Below, one piece after another: positions 46,126 through 54,367 of a DNA stretch of 64,000 nt. The number at the start of each line of letters is the position of its first letter. Position 1 is the first letter of the stretch. The position numbers and the translations under genes are program-made. The notes beneath the pieces are model-generated. The model saw only the letters and a program-made list of their open reading frames with translations, was not told the DNA's origin and did not search any database. The DNA is from Luteibacter yeojuensis (GTDB lineage: Bacteria; Pseudomonadota; Gammaproteobacteria; Xanthomonadales; Rhodanobacteraceae), in assembly GCF_011742875.1 (NCBI RefSeq), contig NZ_JAAQTL010000001.1, positions 2,294,001 to 2,358,000 on the forward strand, in the 5' to 3' direction.

Positions 46126-47289
46126 TCAGAGCCGCACGCAGCGATTGCGTCCTTCGCGCTTCGCCGCATAAAGCGCGCGATCCGCACGATCGAACGCATC
46201 CGCCGCACGCTCGTGCGCCTCGAACCGCGTGATGCCGCCGGACATCGTCACCGTCACCGGTTTCGAACTCGCATGGAAGGCCAGCCTTTCCACCGTCGCG
46301 CAGAGGCCTTGCGCCAGTGTTTCGGCGTCGGCCGGCGACGTGCGATGGAACACCGCCACGAACTCCTCGCCGCCGTAGCGGGCGACGAAGGCGCGGCCGT
46401 CCAGCTCGCGCGCGAGCGTCTGGCCGACGATGCGCAATACGGCGTCACCGGCGGCGTGACCGTAGGTGTCGTTGATGGATTTGAAATGATCGATGTCGAA
46501 CGCGCCGACGCACGCCATCGCGCCTTCGCGCACTTCGCGCTCGACCTCGACCATGCGCCGCTCGTACGCGAGCCGGTTCGGCAGGCCGGTAAGGCCATCG
46601 GTCAACGCCAGTTCGTGCTCGCGACGCAGCGAATCCTGCAGCGTGGACGCCTGGCTTTCCAGCTCCTCCACGCGATCGCGCATGCGTTCGGCGCGGTCGC
46701 GATAGGCGGCAAGCCTGGCATCCTCGCGATCGCGGTAGTCGCGGAAGTGGCGGTCGATGAGCGAAAGGCGCTGGCTCACCTCGGCCTGCAGGCTCGCGAG
46801 GTCGCCCGCGGCCAGCGTCCTCTCGCCAAGCGCACGCATCTCTTCGCGCACGCGGGCATCGAGCTCGCGGCTTCCGCCCTCTTCCGTCCGGGCTTCTTCC
46901 AGCTCGGCGGCGAGATAGCGGGTCATGTCGCCGAGACGCGCACTCACCATGGCGAGGAGATCCTGCAGCCGTGCGATGTCGGCACGCAGCGCCTCGACGG
47001 TGGCGGCATCCACGCCGGCATCGGGCGGCAACGCCTCGTCCATCCGCGTGACGGCTTCGGCCAGCGCTTCCAGCAGCGGCTCGATCGACGCGGGCGACGG
47101 CGTGCCGCGCAGTTCGGAGGTCAGGCGTTCGAGCAGCGCCTCGATGTCGCCGCCGGCCGGCCTGACGAGCGCCGCGAGACGCAGCGACAGACGGCGCAGC
47201 AGCTCCTCGACGGCGCGAAATTCGCGCTCGTCGCGTTCCATCCGCTCGAGCGCAAGATGGTATTTGCGCTCCCAGACATCCTGTTCCAA
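46126..47289 (-). CDS. Diguanylate cyclase with long coiled-coil N-terminus
   Basis: This is a cytoplasmic GGDEF protein of about 387 residues. The TTG at 47289 is preferred because GGGG lies 6 bp before it; a TTG at 47301 is the alternative. The N-terminal 215 residues are almost all helical and charged, with heptad-like repeats (about 130-230), so the protein probably dimerises through a coiled coil and takes its input from partners. The catalytic domain begins LTDGLTGLPNRLAYE, with FDIDHFKSINDTYGHAAGD and RYGGEEF. The residue where the RxxD inhibitory Asp would be is Phe, so product inhibition may be absent. Confidence 0.9.
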   Translation of the reverse strand: MEQDVWERKYHLALERMERDEREFRAVEELLRRLSLRLAALVRPAGGDIEALLERLTSELRGTPSPASIEPLLEALAEAVTRMDEALPPDAGVDAATVEALRADIARLQDLLAMVSARLGDMTRYLAAELEEARTEEGGSRELDARVREEMRALGERTLAAGDLASLQAEVSQRLSLIDRHFRDYRDREDARLAAYRDRAERMRDRVEELESQASTLQDSLRREHELALTDGLTGLPNRLAYERRMVEVEREVREGAMACVGAFDIDHFKSINDTYGHAAGDAVLRIVGQTLARELDGRAFVARYGGEEFVAVFHRTSPADAETLAQGLCATVERLAFHASSKPVTVTMSGGITRFEAHERAADAFDRADRALYAAKREGRNRCVRL

Positions 47290-47345
47290 GCAATTCCCCA
47301 ATCCGAGTGACCCTGGCCTTGCCGCATCCTACGCCGAAGCGGGTA

Positions 47346-47546
47346 TCAGCCGGTGACCGGGCGGAGCATGCGGCAGATGCCCGTGATCGGGCGGTGCGGC
47401 GCACAGGGGTCGGCATGCCACGGATCGTTGCGCTGGTGCGCGGCCGCCTCGGCGAACGAGGGACGGCCCGCGCCTCCCGCCACGCCCGCGGCGAACGAGA
47501 GCAGGATGCCTGCGACGAAGGCAACGGTACGGGTCCGGGTGCGCAT
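47346..47546 (-). CDS. Small exported protein of unknown function
   Basis: This predicted protein has 66 residues. The ATG at 47546 is preceded by AGGGGAGA at good spacing, one of the best ribosome sites in the window. A basic N-terminus and a hydrophobic core (VAFVAGILLSFAAGVAGG) form a signal peptide or anchor. The mature part is short, His/Pro-rich and has two Cys (DPCAPHRPITGICRM). It lies 72 bp downstream of the ABC exporter gene on the same strand. No family is recognised. It may be unrelated to the exporter or a peptide it handles. Confidence 0.55.
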   Translation of the reverse strand: MRTRTRTVAFVAGILLSFAAGVAGGAGRPSFAEAAAHQRNDPWHADPCAPHRPITGICRMLRPVTG

Positions 47547-47618
47547 GGCTTTCTCCCCTGTAGGCGATGCCGACGGTAGGACCACCGCCGCCGGGAGACA
47601 ATAGACCGAACGGCTGGA

Positions 47619-49322
47619 TCAGACCGGGGTGGTAACGGGGCGGCGCGACACCGTCGCCCGGTCGCTGTCGATGGCGATGGACTGATCGGCCAGGACCGCG
47701 ACGCCGGGGCGATGCGAGACCACGAGGAGGATCGTGCTTGGAAGCCGGCGCTTCAGCGCCGCCAGCACGTTCAGTTCCGACGCCGCGTCGAGGGCGCTGG
47801 TGGCCTCGTCCAGTACGGCCAGCCGCGGCCGGCGCAGGATCACCTGGGCGAGCAGGAGGCGCTGCAACTCGCCACCGGAGAGCCGGCTGGAAGCATCGGC
47901 GAGCGCGGTATCGAGGCCTTCCGCGCTGTCGTCCAGGCGACGATCGAGGCCCACGTCGGCCAGGGCCTCGCGCAGCGTGGCGTCGTCCGCATCCGGTGCC
48001 GCCCATGCCAGGCATTCGCGCACGGTGTGCTGCCAGAGCCGGACGCCCTGGCTGACGTACGCACCCTTGCTCACCAGGGCGCGATAGGCCTCGAAGCCGA
48101 GGCTCGCCCGCCCCGCGCGCGCGGAGAAGGCTTCCGGCGGCGCCATGCCTGCGAGGACGTCGACGAGACTGGTCTTGCCGATGCCCGAATCGCCGCAGAC
48201 GAGCGTGAGTTCGCCGGGTATCAGCTCGAGGTCCGCGACCTCGATCCCGCGTACCGGCGGCCGGACGAGCATCCGCTCGATATGGACGGGCACGGCGCCG
48301 GGCAACTCGGCGGCACCGGAGGCAGCGCGCCGCGGCGTCGCCAGTCCCATGTACCGCCGCCACAGTTCGATCGCCGGCACCGCCGAGCGCAGCTGCTGGA
48401 AACTTTGCCGCGTGGTGGCGACATAAGGCAGCAGACGCCCGAGCAGCAGGCAGACGGCCACCAGCGACGCGGTGTCGATGCCGTGCCAGCGCCGCGCCAG
48501 CATGAAGAGTCCCGCGATGCCGGCAGCGGAAACCAGTTCGAGCACCAGTCTTCCGGACGCGATCAACTCGAGCTGGCGCGCATAACCATGGGCCAGCCCG
48601 GCGGCGACTTCGCCGTAGCTCGCCTTCTCCGATGCCTCGCGCCCGAACGAACGCACATGACGCAGGCGGCGCGGCAGATCCTCGCTGTGCCAGAACAGGC
48701 GCGTCATGCCGGCCACATAGGCCCTGCCCACCTCGGCCTGTTCGCGGCCGAAGGCGCGCGAGGCCAGCAGGCCCGCCACGGCGAACACCGGCACGGCCAG
48801 CATCAGCGGCGGCGATACCCAGAAGGCTAAGGCGAGGTTCACCGTCGCGGTGCTGCCGGCGACGAGCAGTTGCTGCAGCGCGCTGAACCCCTGCACCGCG
48901 ATCTCGGCGTTATGGGTGAGCACGTTGGCGATCTCCGCCGAGGTGGCGTCCGCCAGCGCGGGAAGGGGCGCATCGACCAGGCGCGCCTGCACGCGGCGGC
49001 GCAGTGCGAGGCCGTAACCCGCGGTGAGCCGCGCGCCCAGACGCGATGCCTGCCAGCGCAGCAGGGCGAAGACGGCGGTCGCGAGCGCGAAGATGGCCGC
49101 CGGCGCATCGCTGTCCGGTGCCGGCAGGAGGAAACGCGGCAAGGAAAGGCCGTGCGCCGGCTGCACCAGCGGCACGAGCAGCAGTGCCGCCACGCTGCCG
49201 GCCAGGGCCGAACCCAGTGACAGCGCGACGTAGATCGCGATCTTCGGCCGATCGCCCCGCGGCAGCGTGTCCAGGAGGGCGCGCAGCGGCGGCGGGGTGC
49301 GGACGTCCGGACCGGCGGCCAT
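47619..49322 (-). CDS. ABC-type exporter, fused membrane and ATPase domains
   Basis: This half-transporter has 567 residues from the ATG at 49322. An N-terminal six-helix membrane domain (about 25-300) is fused to an ATPase with Walker A CGDSGIGKTSL, signature LSGGELQRLLLAQ, Walker B LAVLDEATSALD and an H-loop (VVSHRPG). There is no N-terminal C39 peptidase domain, so it would not cut a double-glycine leader itself. It follows the HPr-kinase-like gene by 4 bp. Context suggests it exports the product of the 47.6-59.8 kb locus. Confidence 0.87.
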   Translation of the reverse strand: MAAGPDVRTPPPLRALLDTLPRGDRPKIAIYVALSLGSALAGSVAALLLVPLVQPAHGLSLPRFLLPAPDSDAPAAIFALATAVFALLRWQASRLGARLTAGYGLALRRRVQARLVDAPLPALADATSAEIANVLTHNAEIAVQGFSALQQLLVAGSTATVNLALAFWVSPPLMLAVPVFAVAGLLASRAFGREQAEVGRAYVAGMTRLFWHSEDLPRRLRHVRSFGREASEKASYGEVAAGLAHGYARQLELIASGRLVLELVSAAGIAGLFMLARRWHGIDTASLVAVCLLLGRLLPYVATTRQSFQQLRSAVPAIELWRRYMGLATPRRAASGAAELPGAVPVHIERMLVRPPVRGIEVADLELIPGELTLVCGDSGIGKTSLVDVLAGMAPPEAFSARAGRASLGFEAYRALVSKGAYVSQGVRLWQHTVRECLAWAAPDADDATLREALADVGLDRRLDDSAEGLDTALADASSRLSGGELQRLLLAQVILRRPRLAVLDEATSALDAASELNVLAALKRRLPSTILLVVSHRPGVAVLADQSIAIDSDRATVSRRPVTTPV

Positions 49323-49326
49323 GCCG

Positions 49327-50370
49327 TCAGCCCGCCGGGCGGGCGCGGTCCAGGAGCCCGCCCACGGCCCGGATCGCATCGCGCGGATGCGGCGCCCGAC
49401 GCAGGCGGTAGACGCCGCCCCGCCTGATCCGCTGCACGAAGCGATCCCAGCCGGCGTGTCCCGAGGCGTAGGGCTGGTCGGCCGAGAGCATCGGCGCGAC
49501 GAACTCCCAGGGAACCGGCGCAAGCAGGTCGTCCGGCCCGTGGGCGGACTCGCCGGAGACGAAGACGGTAGCGGCGAGGCGCAGCGGAGCCTTCGCGCAA
49601 GACGCGTCCCGCTCGCGCAGGTCCGCCTCGTACTTCGCGACGCCGCTGCGTCGGTGGATGACCGGCGACTTCCGGATCCACTCGCGCACGGCGGGATCGT
49701 CGACGAAGCGCAGCGTGTCCTCCTTTACGTGGAGGAAGTTGGGCACCCCGGTCGCCAGCAGGCTCTCCGGATGCGCGAAGACGCTGTCCTCCGCGAGCAG
49801 GTCCATGCCATCGACGAGGCCTTGCAGTGTCAGCGTCGACTTGCCCGCGCCGCTGGGACCCAGCAGGAGCACGCCGAGCCCGTCCCTTCCGATGCACGCC
49901 CCGTGCAGCGGCACCAGGTTCAGCACGCGCGGGGCGAGGAGGAACACGGCGAACTCGAGCAGTTCGTAACGCACGTGGTAGCGGAACGCGAGCATGTCCT
50001 CGGAAACGACGATGAGCCCCCGGCGCTGCGCGGGCGCGAGCACCATGTAGTTCGACGCGTCGACGACACCGCAGAGCAAACCCCGACCACCCTGCATGCG
50101 CACCGGCGGCGGCTCCGTGACGTCCGCTGCCGCCTCGCGCGGCACCACGCGCAGTTCGATATGGAATTCGGGGGAAAGCCCGGGAAAGCGCTGCGCGGGG
50201 AGGCTCCCATACGCCGCCTCGACCAGTTCGAGAAAGGCGATGCTGTCGCTTTCGAAACGGAACCGGGCGCCGAGCACCTGCCGGCTCATGCAGATCGCCG
50301 GGCGCAGGCGTTCCCCGAATGGATCGGAGAGCGGATCGTCGCGCAGGGAAACATCGCTGGGGAACATCAT
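49327..50370 (-). CDS. HPr-kinase-like P-loop protein
   Basis: This is a 347-residue protein whose central part resembles the kinase domain of HPr kinase/phosphorylase. The first of two adjacent ATGs (50370, 50367) is chosen; upstream the frame only crosses the divergent control region. A P-loop GPSGAGKSTL (about residue 180) is followed by LAEDSVFAH, the Asp segment expected for Mg and catalysis. There is no HprK N-terminal domain and no PTS gene nearby, so HPr is an unlikely substrate. Related proteins occur in peptide natural-product loci, for example the lasso-peptide Ser kinase of the paeninodin cluster. Its target here is unknown. Confidence 0.75.
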   Translation of the reverse strand: MMFPSDVSLRDDPLSDPFGERLRPAICMSRQVLGARFRFESDSIAFLELVEAAYGSLPAQRFPGLSPEFHIELRVVPREAAADVTEPPPVRMQGGRGLLCGVVDASNYMVLAPAQRRGLIVVSEDMLAFRYHVRYELLEFAVFLLAPRVLNLVPLHGACIGRDGLGVLLLGPSGAGKSTLTLQGLVDGMDLLAEDSVFAHPESLLATGVPNFLHVKEDTLRFVDDPAVREWIRKSPVIHRRSGVAKYEADLRERDASCAKAPLRLAATVFVSGESAHGPDDLLAPVPWEFVAPMLSADQPYASGHAGWDRFVQRIRRGGVYRLRRAPHPRDAIRAVGGLLDRARPAG

Positions 50371-50510
50371 TGCCGGTCGGTCGTCCTCTGGCCGGAGCCC
50401 ACGGACCCGTGGGTGCCCCTCGCACCGGGAATGGTTGCTCGTTCGCGGAGGCAACCTCCCCGGGTGAGCGCGGCACTTACGGCCATGATTCCGTTCGAGG
50501 CTGCCGACCG
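50371..50510. promoter_or_regulatory. Divergent control region with palindromes
   Basis: This 140-bp gap separates the HPr-kinase-like gene (-) from the first radical SAM gene (+). It holds a 16-bp near-perfect palindrome CCCACGG-AC-CCGTGGG (50398-50413) and a second inverted repeat GGTTGC/GCAACC (50433-50438 with 50451-50456). These are plausible operator sites for a shared regulator. No clear -10/-35 pair was recognised. Confidence 0.45.
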
Positions 50511-51983
50511 ATGCTGAAGATCCAGATGGGTCACTCCTATTTCCTTCGCTACGACAGGAAGCAATGGGAGCGCGGCAAACCCTATCCGCCGCTGGCGACC
50601 ATCCAGGTCGCGGCGTTGCTGCGTCGCATGGGCCACGAGCTGTCGCTTTTCGATGCCATGCTGTCCGATGGCGTCGAGGACTACATGCCGGCGTTCGTGC
50701 AGGCGGCACCGGACCTCGTCGTCTTCTACGAAGACAATTTCAACTTCCTTACGAAGATGTGCCTGGGCCGCATGCGCGAGGCCGCGTGCCGCATGATCGC
50801 CGAAGCGCAGGCCGCCGGCGCCCGCGTGATCGTCGCCGGCTCCGACGCCTCCGACCAGCCCGAGCCGTTCCTCGCCGCCGGCGCGGACGTCGTGCTGGTC
50901 GGCGAAGGCATCGCCGCGCTGACCGCGCTCGTGGAGCGGCTGGAGCGCCACCCGCACATCGACGACGATGCCTGGACGGCGGGCCTGCCGGGCGTCGCCA
51001 CCCTCGTGGACGGCGCCGTACGCAAGGGGCATGTCGGTCCGCAGCCGCCCGATCCGCGCGTGGTGGGACAACCGGCGTGGGACCTGCTCGACATCGATCG
51101 CTATCGCGATTTCTGGCGCGAGCGGCATGGTTACTTCAGCCTCAACATGGCCGCGTCCCGCGGCTGCCCCTTCCGCTGCAACTGGTGCGCGAAGCCCATC
51201 TGGGGAAACCATTACAACCAGCGGACCGCGCGGGACGTCGCCGCCGAGATGACCTGGCTCAAGCGAACCTACGCGCCGGACCACATCTGGATGGCCGACG
51301 ATATCTTCGGCTTCCGTGCCGACTGGGTCGGCGAATTCGCGCAGCACCTGCACGACGAGGACGGGTCGATCCCGTTCACCATCCAGACGCGCGCCGACCT
51401 CGCCGGCGAACGGATGTGCGCCGCGCTCGCGAAGGCCGGTTGCGCCGAGGCGTGGATCGGCGCGGAAAGCGGCAGCCAGCGCGTGCTCGACCGCATGACC
51501 AAGGGCACCCGCGTGCCGGAACTCATCGGTGCCCGGCGCCGCCTCGGCGCATACGGCATCCGCGTCGGCTTCTTCATCCAGCTCGGCTATATCGGCGAGC
51601 AGCTCGACGACCTGCTGGCCACGCGCGACCTCGTGGTCGACGCCTCGCCCGACGATATCGGCGTGAGCGTGTCCTATCCGCTGCCCGGCACGACGTTCTT
51701 CGAGGAAGTGAAGGCGCAACTCGGCCACAAGACCCACTGGGACGACAGCGCCGATCTCGCCATGATGTTCCGCGGCGCGTACGACTCCGACTTCTACCGC
51801 GGCTTCCGCGACCTCCTCCACGAACAGGTGACGCGCCAGCAGGGTGCGGCGGATGCCGCCGCCGAGGCCGCGCTGCGCAAACGCTGGGACGCCCTGATCG
51901 CGAGCGAACGCGCGCACCGCAGCGAACGACCCACGCTGCCATCGTCCCTGGCGATGCAGAGCGTCGCCCTGCCCTTCGTCTGA
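50511..51983 (+). CDS. B12-binding-type radical SAM protein (first)
   Basis: This radical SAM enzyme has 490 residues. The ATG at 50511 has GAGG about 10 bp upstream. An N-terminal Rossmann-like cobalamin-binding domain (about 1-150: AALLRRMGHELSLFDAML, VIVAGSDASDQPEPFLAAGADVVLVGEG without long exact matches) precedes the radical domain, whose cluster cysteines are C219, C223 and C226 (SRGCPFRCNWC). GAESGSQRVLDRMTKGT is the usual SAM-ribose region. It fits the BchE/methyltransferase-like class. The reaction cannot be told; C-methylation or a ring-forming step are options. Eight bp separate it from the nucleotidyltransferase-fold gene. Confidence 0.85.
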   Translation: MLKIQMGHSYFLRYDRKQWERGKPYPPLATIQVAALLRRMGHELSLFDAMLSDGVEDYMPAFVQAAPDLVVFYEDNFNFLTKMCLGRMREAACRMIAEAQAAGARVIVAGSDASDQPEPFLAAGADVVLVGEGIAALTALVERLERHPHIDDDAWTAGLPGVATLVDGAVRKGHVGPQPPDPRVVGQPAWDLLDIDRYRDFWRERHGYFSLNMAASRGCPFRCNWCAKPIWGNHYNQRTARDVAAEMTWLKRTYAPDHIWMADDIFGFRADWVGEFAQHLHDEDGSIPFTIQTRADLAGERMCAALAKAGCAEAWIGAESGSQRVLDRMTKGTRVPELIGARRRLGAYGIRVGFFIQLGYIGEQLDDLLATRDLVVDASPDDIGVSVSYPLPGTTFFEEVKAQLGHKTHWDDSADLAMMFRGAYDSDFYRGFRDLLHEQVTRQQGAADAAAEAALRKRWDALIASERAHRSERPTLPSSLAMQSVALPFV

Positions 51984-51991
51984 GGTGCGCC

Positions 51992-53209
51992 ATGACCCCT
52001 CCGCTCAAGCTCGTCCGCCGTGGCCTCCACGACACCACCGAGATCCTTGCGGCGGAACTGGCGCTCGCACAGCCCGGCACCGAGATGCCGGCATGGAACG
52101 AACTGGAATGGCGGCTGGCGACCGCGGCCGCCGTCGCCCACGGCATCTCGCCGCTGCTCTGCCGTTTTTCCACCTGGCAGCGACCGGCCTGGCGACGCTT
52201 CCTCGTGGAGCAGCGCGGCCACGTGGCGCAACGGCATGAACGGATCGCGACGTTGCTTCGCCAGATCGATGCGGAAGCCCGCGCCGCCTCCCTGCCGCTC
52301 ATGGCATTGAAAGGCGCGGCCCTGCATGCGCTGGGTCTTTACGCGGCGGGCGATCGGCCGATGGCGGACATCGACCTGCTCGTCGACGACGCGCATGCCG
52401 ACGCCACGGCGAACCTGCTTGCCTCGCTCGGCTACGAGGCATCGTTCACGCAATGGAAGCATCGCGTGTTCAAGCCGGCCGGCATGGCCCCGGTCACCGG
52501 CCTCGGCGAGCATCGCGACACCCCGGTGAACATCGAACTGCACACGCGCATCCACGAGCGCCTGCCGGTCGCCACCGTCGACATCACCGCGCAGGTGCGG
52601 ACACGCGACGCGTCGCCTGGCATCAACCCCTATCCGTCCATGGGCGCGCTGATGAGTCACCTGCTCCTGCACGCCGCGGGCAACATCTGCGGCCGCAGCC
52701 TGCGCCTCATCCATCTCAACGACATCGCCCTGCTCGCCACGCGCATGACGCCTTCCGACTGGGAGCCGCTATGGTCCGGCGGCGCGCCATGGTGGGCCCT
52801 CCCGCCGCTGCGCCTCGTCGCGCGCTATTACCGGGACGCGGTGCCCGGGGTCGTCCTTGCCCGGCTCGAACGCGACTGCCCGCTGCTCCTGCGCGCCTTC
52901 GCACACCGCCAGACGCTTACCCGCCTGTCCTGCTCGAACCTCTGGCTGGACGCGCTCCCCGGCCTGGAATGGACGCGCTCCCCGCGCGACGCCGTGCGCT
53001 ACCTGAAGAACCGCCTGCGTCCCACCCAGGAAAGCGTGAAGGAACGCGCCGACATGGTCCGCACCCAGGCGTGGCTGCAAGGCCAGGACTGGGTCACCCT
53101 CGGCCACCGCCGCCGCCTGCTCACCTGGCTCACGCGGCCGGTGCCGCGCATGGATACGTTGTATGTGGTGCGCAAGGCCCTGGAACACGGGACGCCGCTC
53201 GCGGGCTGA
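51992..53209 (+). CDS. Nucleotidyltransferase-fold family protein
   Basis: This is a 405-residue protein of the uncharacterised nucleotidyltransferase family seen in polysaccharide and RiPP loci (PF14907-like). The signature ALKGAALHALGLYA followed by RPMADIDLLVDD gives the D-x-D metal pair of the pol-beta fold. The remainder is helical with several Trp-rich stretches (PWWALPPLRLVARYY). Start at 51992, 8 bp after the radical SAM stop, so the two form an operon. Its substrate is unknown. It converges with the glycosyltransferase operon with 18 bp between the stops. Confidence 0.75.
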   Translation: MTPPLKLVRRGLHDTTEILAAELALAQPGTEMPAWNELEWRLATAAAVAHGISPLLCRFSTWQRPAWRRFLVEQRGHVAQRHERIATLLRQIDAEARAASLPLMALKGAALHALGLYAAGDRPMADIDLLVDDAHADATANLLASLGYEASFTQWKHRVFKPAGMAPVTGLGEHRDTPVNIELHTRIHERLPVATVDITAQVRTRDASPGINPYPSMGALMSHLLLHAAGNICGRSLRLIHLNDIALLATRMTPSDWEPLWSGGAPWWALPPLRLVARYYRDAVPGVVLARLERDCPLLLRAFAHRQTLTRLSCSNLWLDALPGLEWTRSPRDAVRYLKNRLRPTQESVKERADMVRTQAWLQGQDWVTLGHRRRLLTWLTRPVPRMDTLYVVRKALEHGTPLAG

Positions 53210-53227
53210 CGAGCGCCAGGCGCGGAA

Positions 53228-54367
53228 TCACGGGATCCCCGGGCCCCCTTCTTCGCGAGCATGGGCGGCGAGAGGGAGCAGTTCCTCGTAAAGTGCCTGG
53301 AACGATGCCGCCGTACGGTCGGCGTCTTCCGCCAGGGCGTGACGTTGCGCTTCCCTCGCCAGGTCGATGCGCAAGACGTCGTCGTCGACGACCCGGGCGA
53401 TCGCGTCGGCCAGGGCGTTCGCGTCTCCCACGGGGACGGCAAGCGCCGCCGCCGGGGCCCATTCGGCGATGTGACCCACGGCGGTCCCGACGGTAGGAAT
53501 GCCGGCTACCGCCGCTTCGAGGAAAACCAGCGGTCCGGCCTCGTGCAGCGAGGACATCACGAGCAGGTCCGCCGACGCCATCAACGCGCGCAGTTCGCGC
53601 TGGGTACGGAAGCCGAGGAAGCTCACGCGTTTCCCGAGGCCAAGACAGCGCGACAAGGCCTGGATCTCGCCGTGGAGGGTATCCACGCCGACGATGCGGA
53701 GGTCGAACTCCACACCCGCGTTCGCCAGCTTCGCCATGGCGCGCAGCAAGGTCGCCTGGTCCTTGACGCGGTTCAGGCTGGCGACGTGGATGAGGCGGGC
53801 GGGCCCCCCGTCGCGCGGCCGCGGGGCCAGCGGCGGCCACGTGCCGGTATCCACGCCAAGCGATACGCGCCGCGCCGGAATGCCCAGCGCGCGCAACGAA
53901 CGCAGGATCGGGGCGCTGGCGGCGGTCACGACGTTCGCAGCGCGCAGGACCACGGCCTCGCGCAGGCGGCTGCGCCACTTGCGCCGCCCGCCGTAGTCGA
54001 TCGAGGTCAGCGCCACGAGTTCCCCGCCGGCGATGTGCACGAGACTCGGACGGCGCAGCCACTTGGCCGCGGCGACGGCGATGAAACCGCAGTGACCGGA
54101 GAAGATCGCCTGCACGACGTCGAATGGCCCGCGCCCGTGTTCCTCGCGAATTTCCCGGATGGCGCGCCACACGGTACGGCACGCGCCGATATTGTGGACA
54201 GTCGCGCCGGCCAGCGGCCACGATCCGGGCCGCGGCTCCTGGTGCAGCGCGAACACATGCACCTCATGCCGGCGTGCCAGCCGCCCGATGAGCGCGAGGA
54301 AGGCCGGGATCACCCGCTCTTCGCCGCCGCGGTCGACGCCCCCCGGGAGCACCAGCGCGATCTTCAC
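53228..54367 (-). CDS. GT4 family glycosyltransferase (first)
   Basis: This is a retaining GT-B glycosyltransferase of 379 residues. The GTG at 54367 overlaps the stop of the upstream glycosyltransferase. The N-terminal VKIALVLPGGVDRGGEERVI has the acceptor-side glycine loop. The donor domain shows VASLNRVKDQATLLRAM and the E-x7-E motif in HEAGPLVFLEAAVAGIP. It is the last gene of the six-gene minus-strand operon. Sugar and acceptor are unknown. Confidence 0.88.
   Translation of the reverse strand: MKIALVLPGGVDRGGEERVIPAFLALIGRLARRHEVHVFALHQEPRPGSWPLAGATVHNIGACRTVWRAIREIREEHGRGPFDVVQAIFSGHCGFIAVAAAKWLRRPSLVHIAGGELVALTSIDYGGRRKWRSRLREAVVLRAANVVTAASAPILRSLRALGIPARRVSLGVDTGTWPPLAPRPRDGGPARLIHVASLNRVKDQATLLRAMAKLANAGVEFDLRIVGVDTLHGEIQALSRCLGLGKRVSFLGFRTQRELRALMASADLLVMSSLHEAGPLVFLEAAVAGIPTVGTAVGHIAEWAPAAALAVPVGDANALADAIARVVDDDVLRIDLAREAQRHALAEDADRTAASFQALYEELLPLAAHAREEGGPGIP

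Noticed and set aside
44218..47310. A 1030-codon plus-strand open frame opposite the GH31 and diguanylate cyclase genes
   Set aside because: It spans two real genes and their gap in antisense, has no ribosome site and has shadow-type composition.
47346..53209. A lasso-peptide cluster
   Set aside because: The kinase-like and nucleotidyltransferase-fold genes are suggestive, but no cyclase, leader peptidase, RRE or typical precursor was found.
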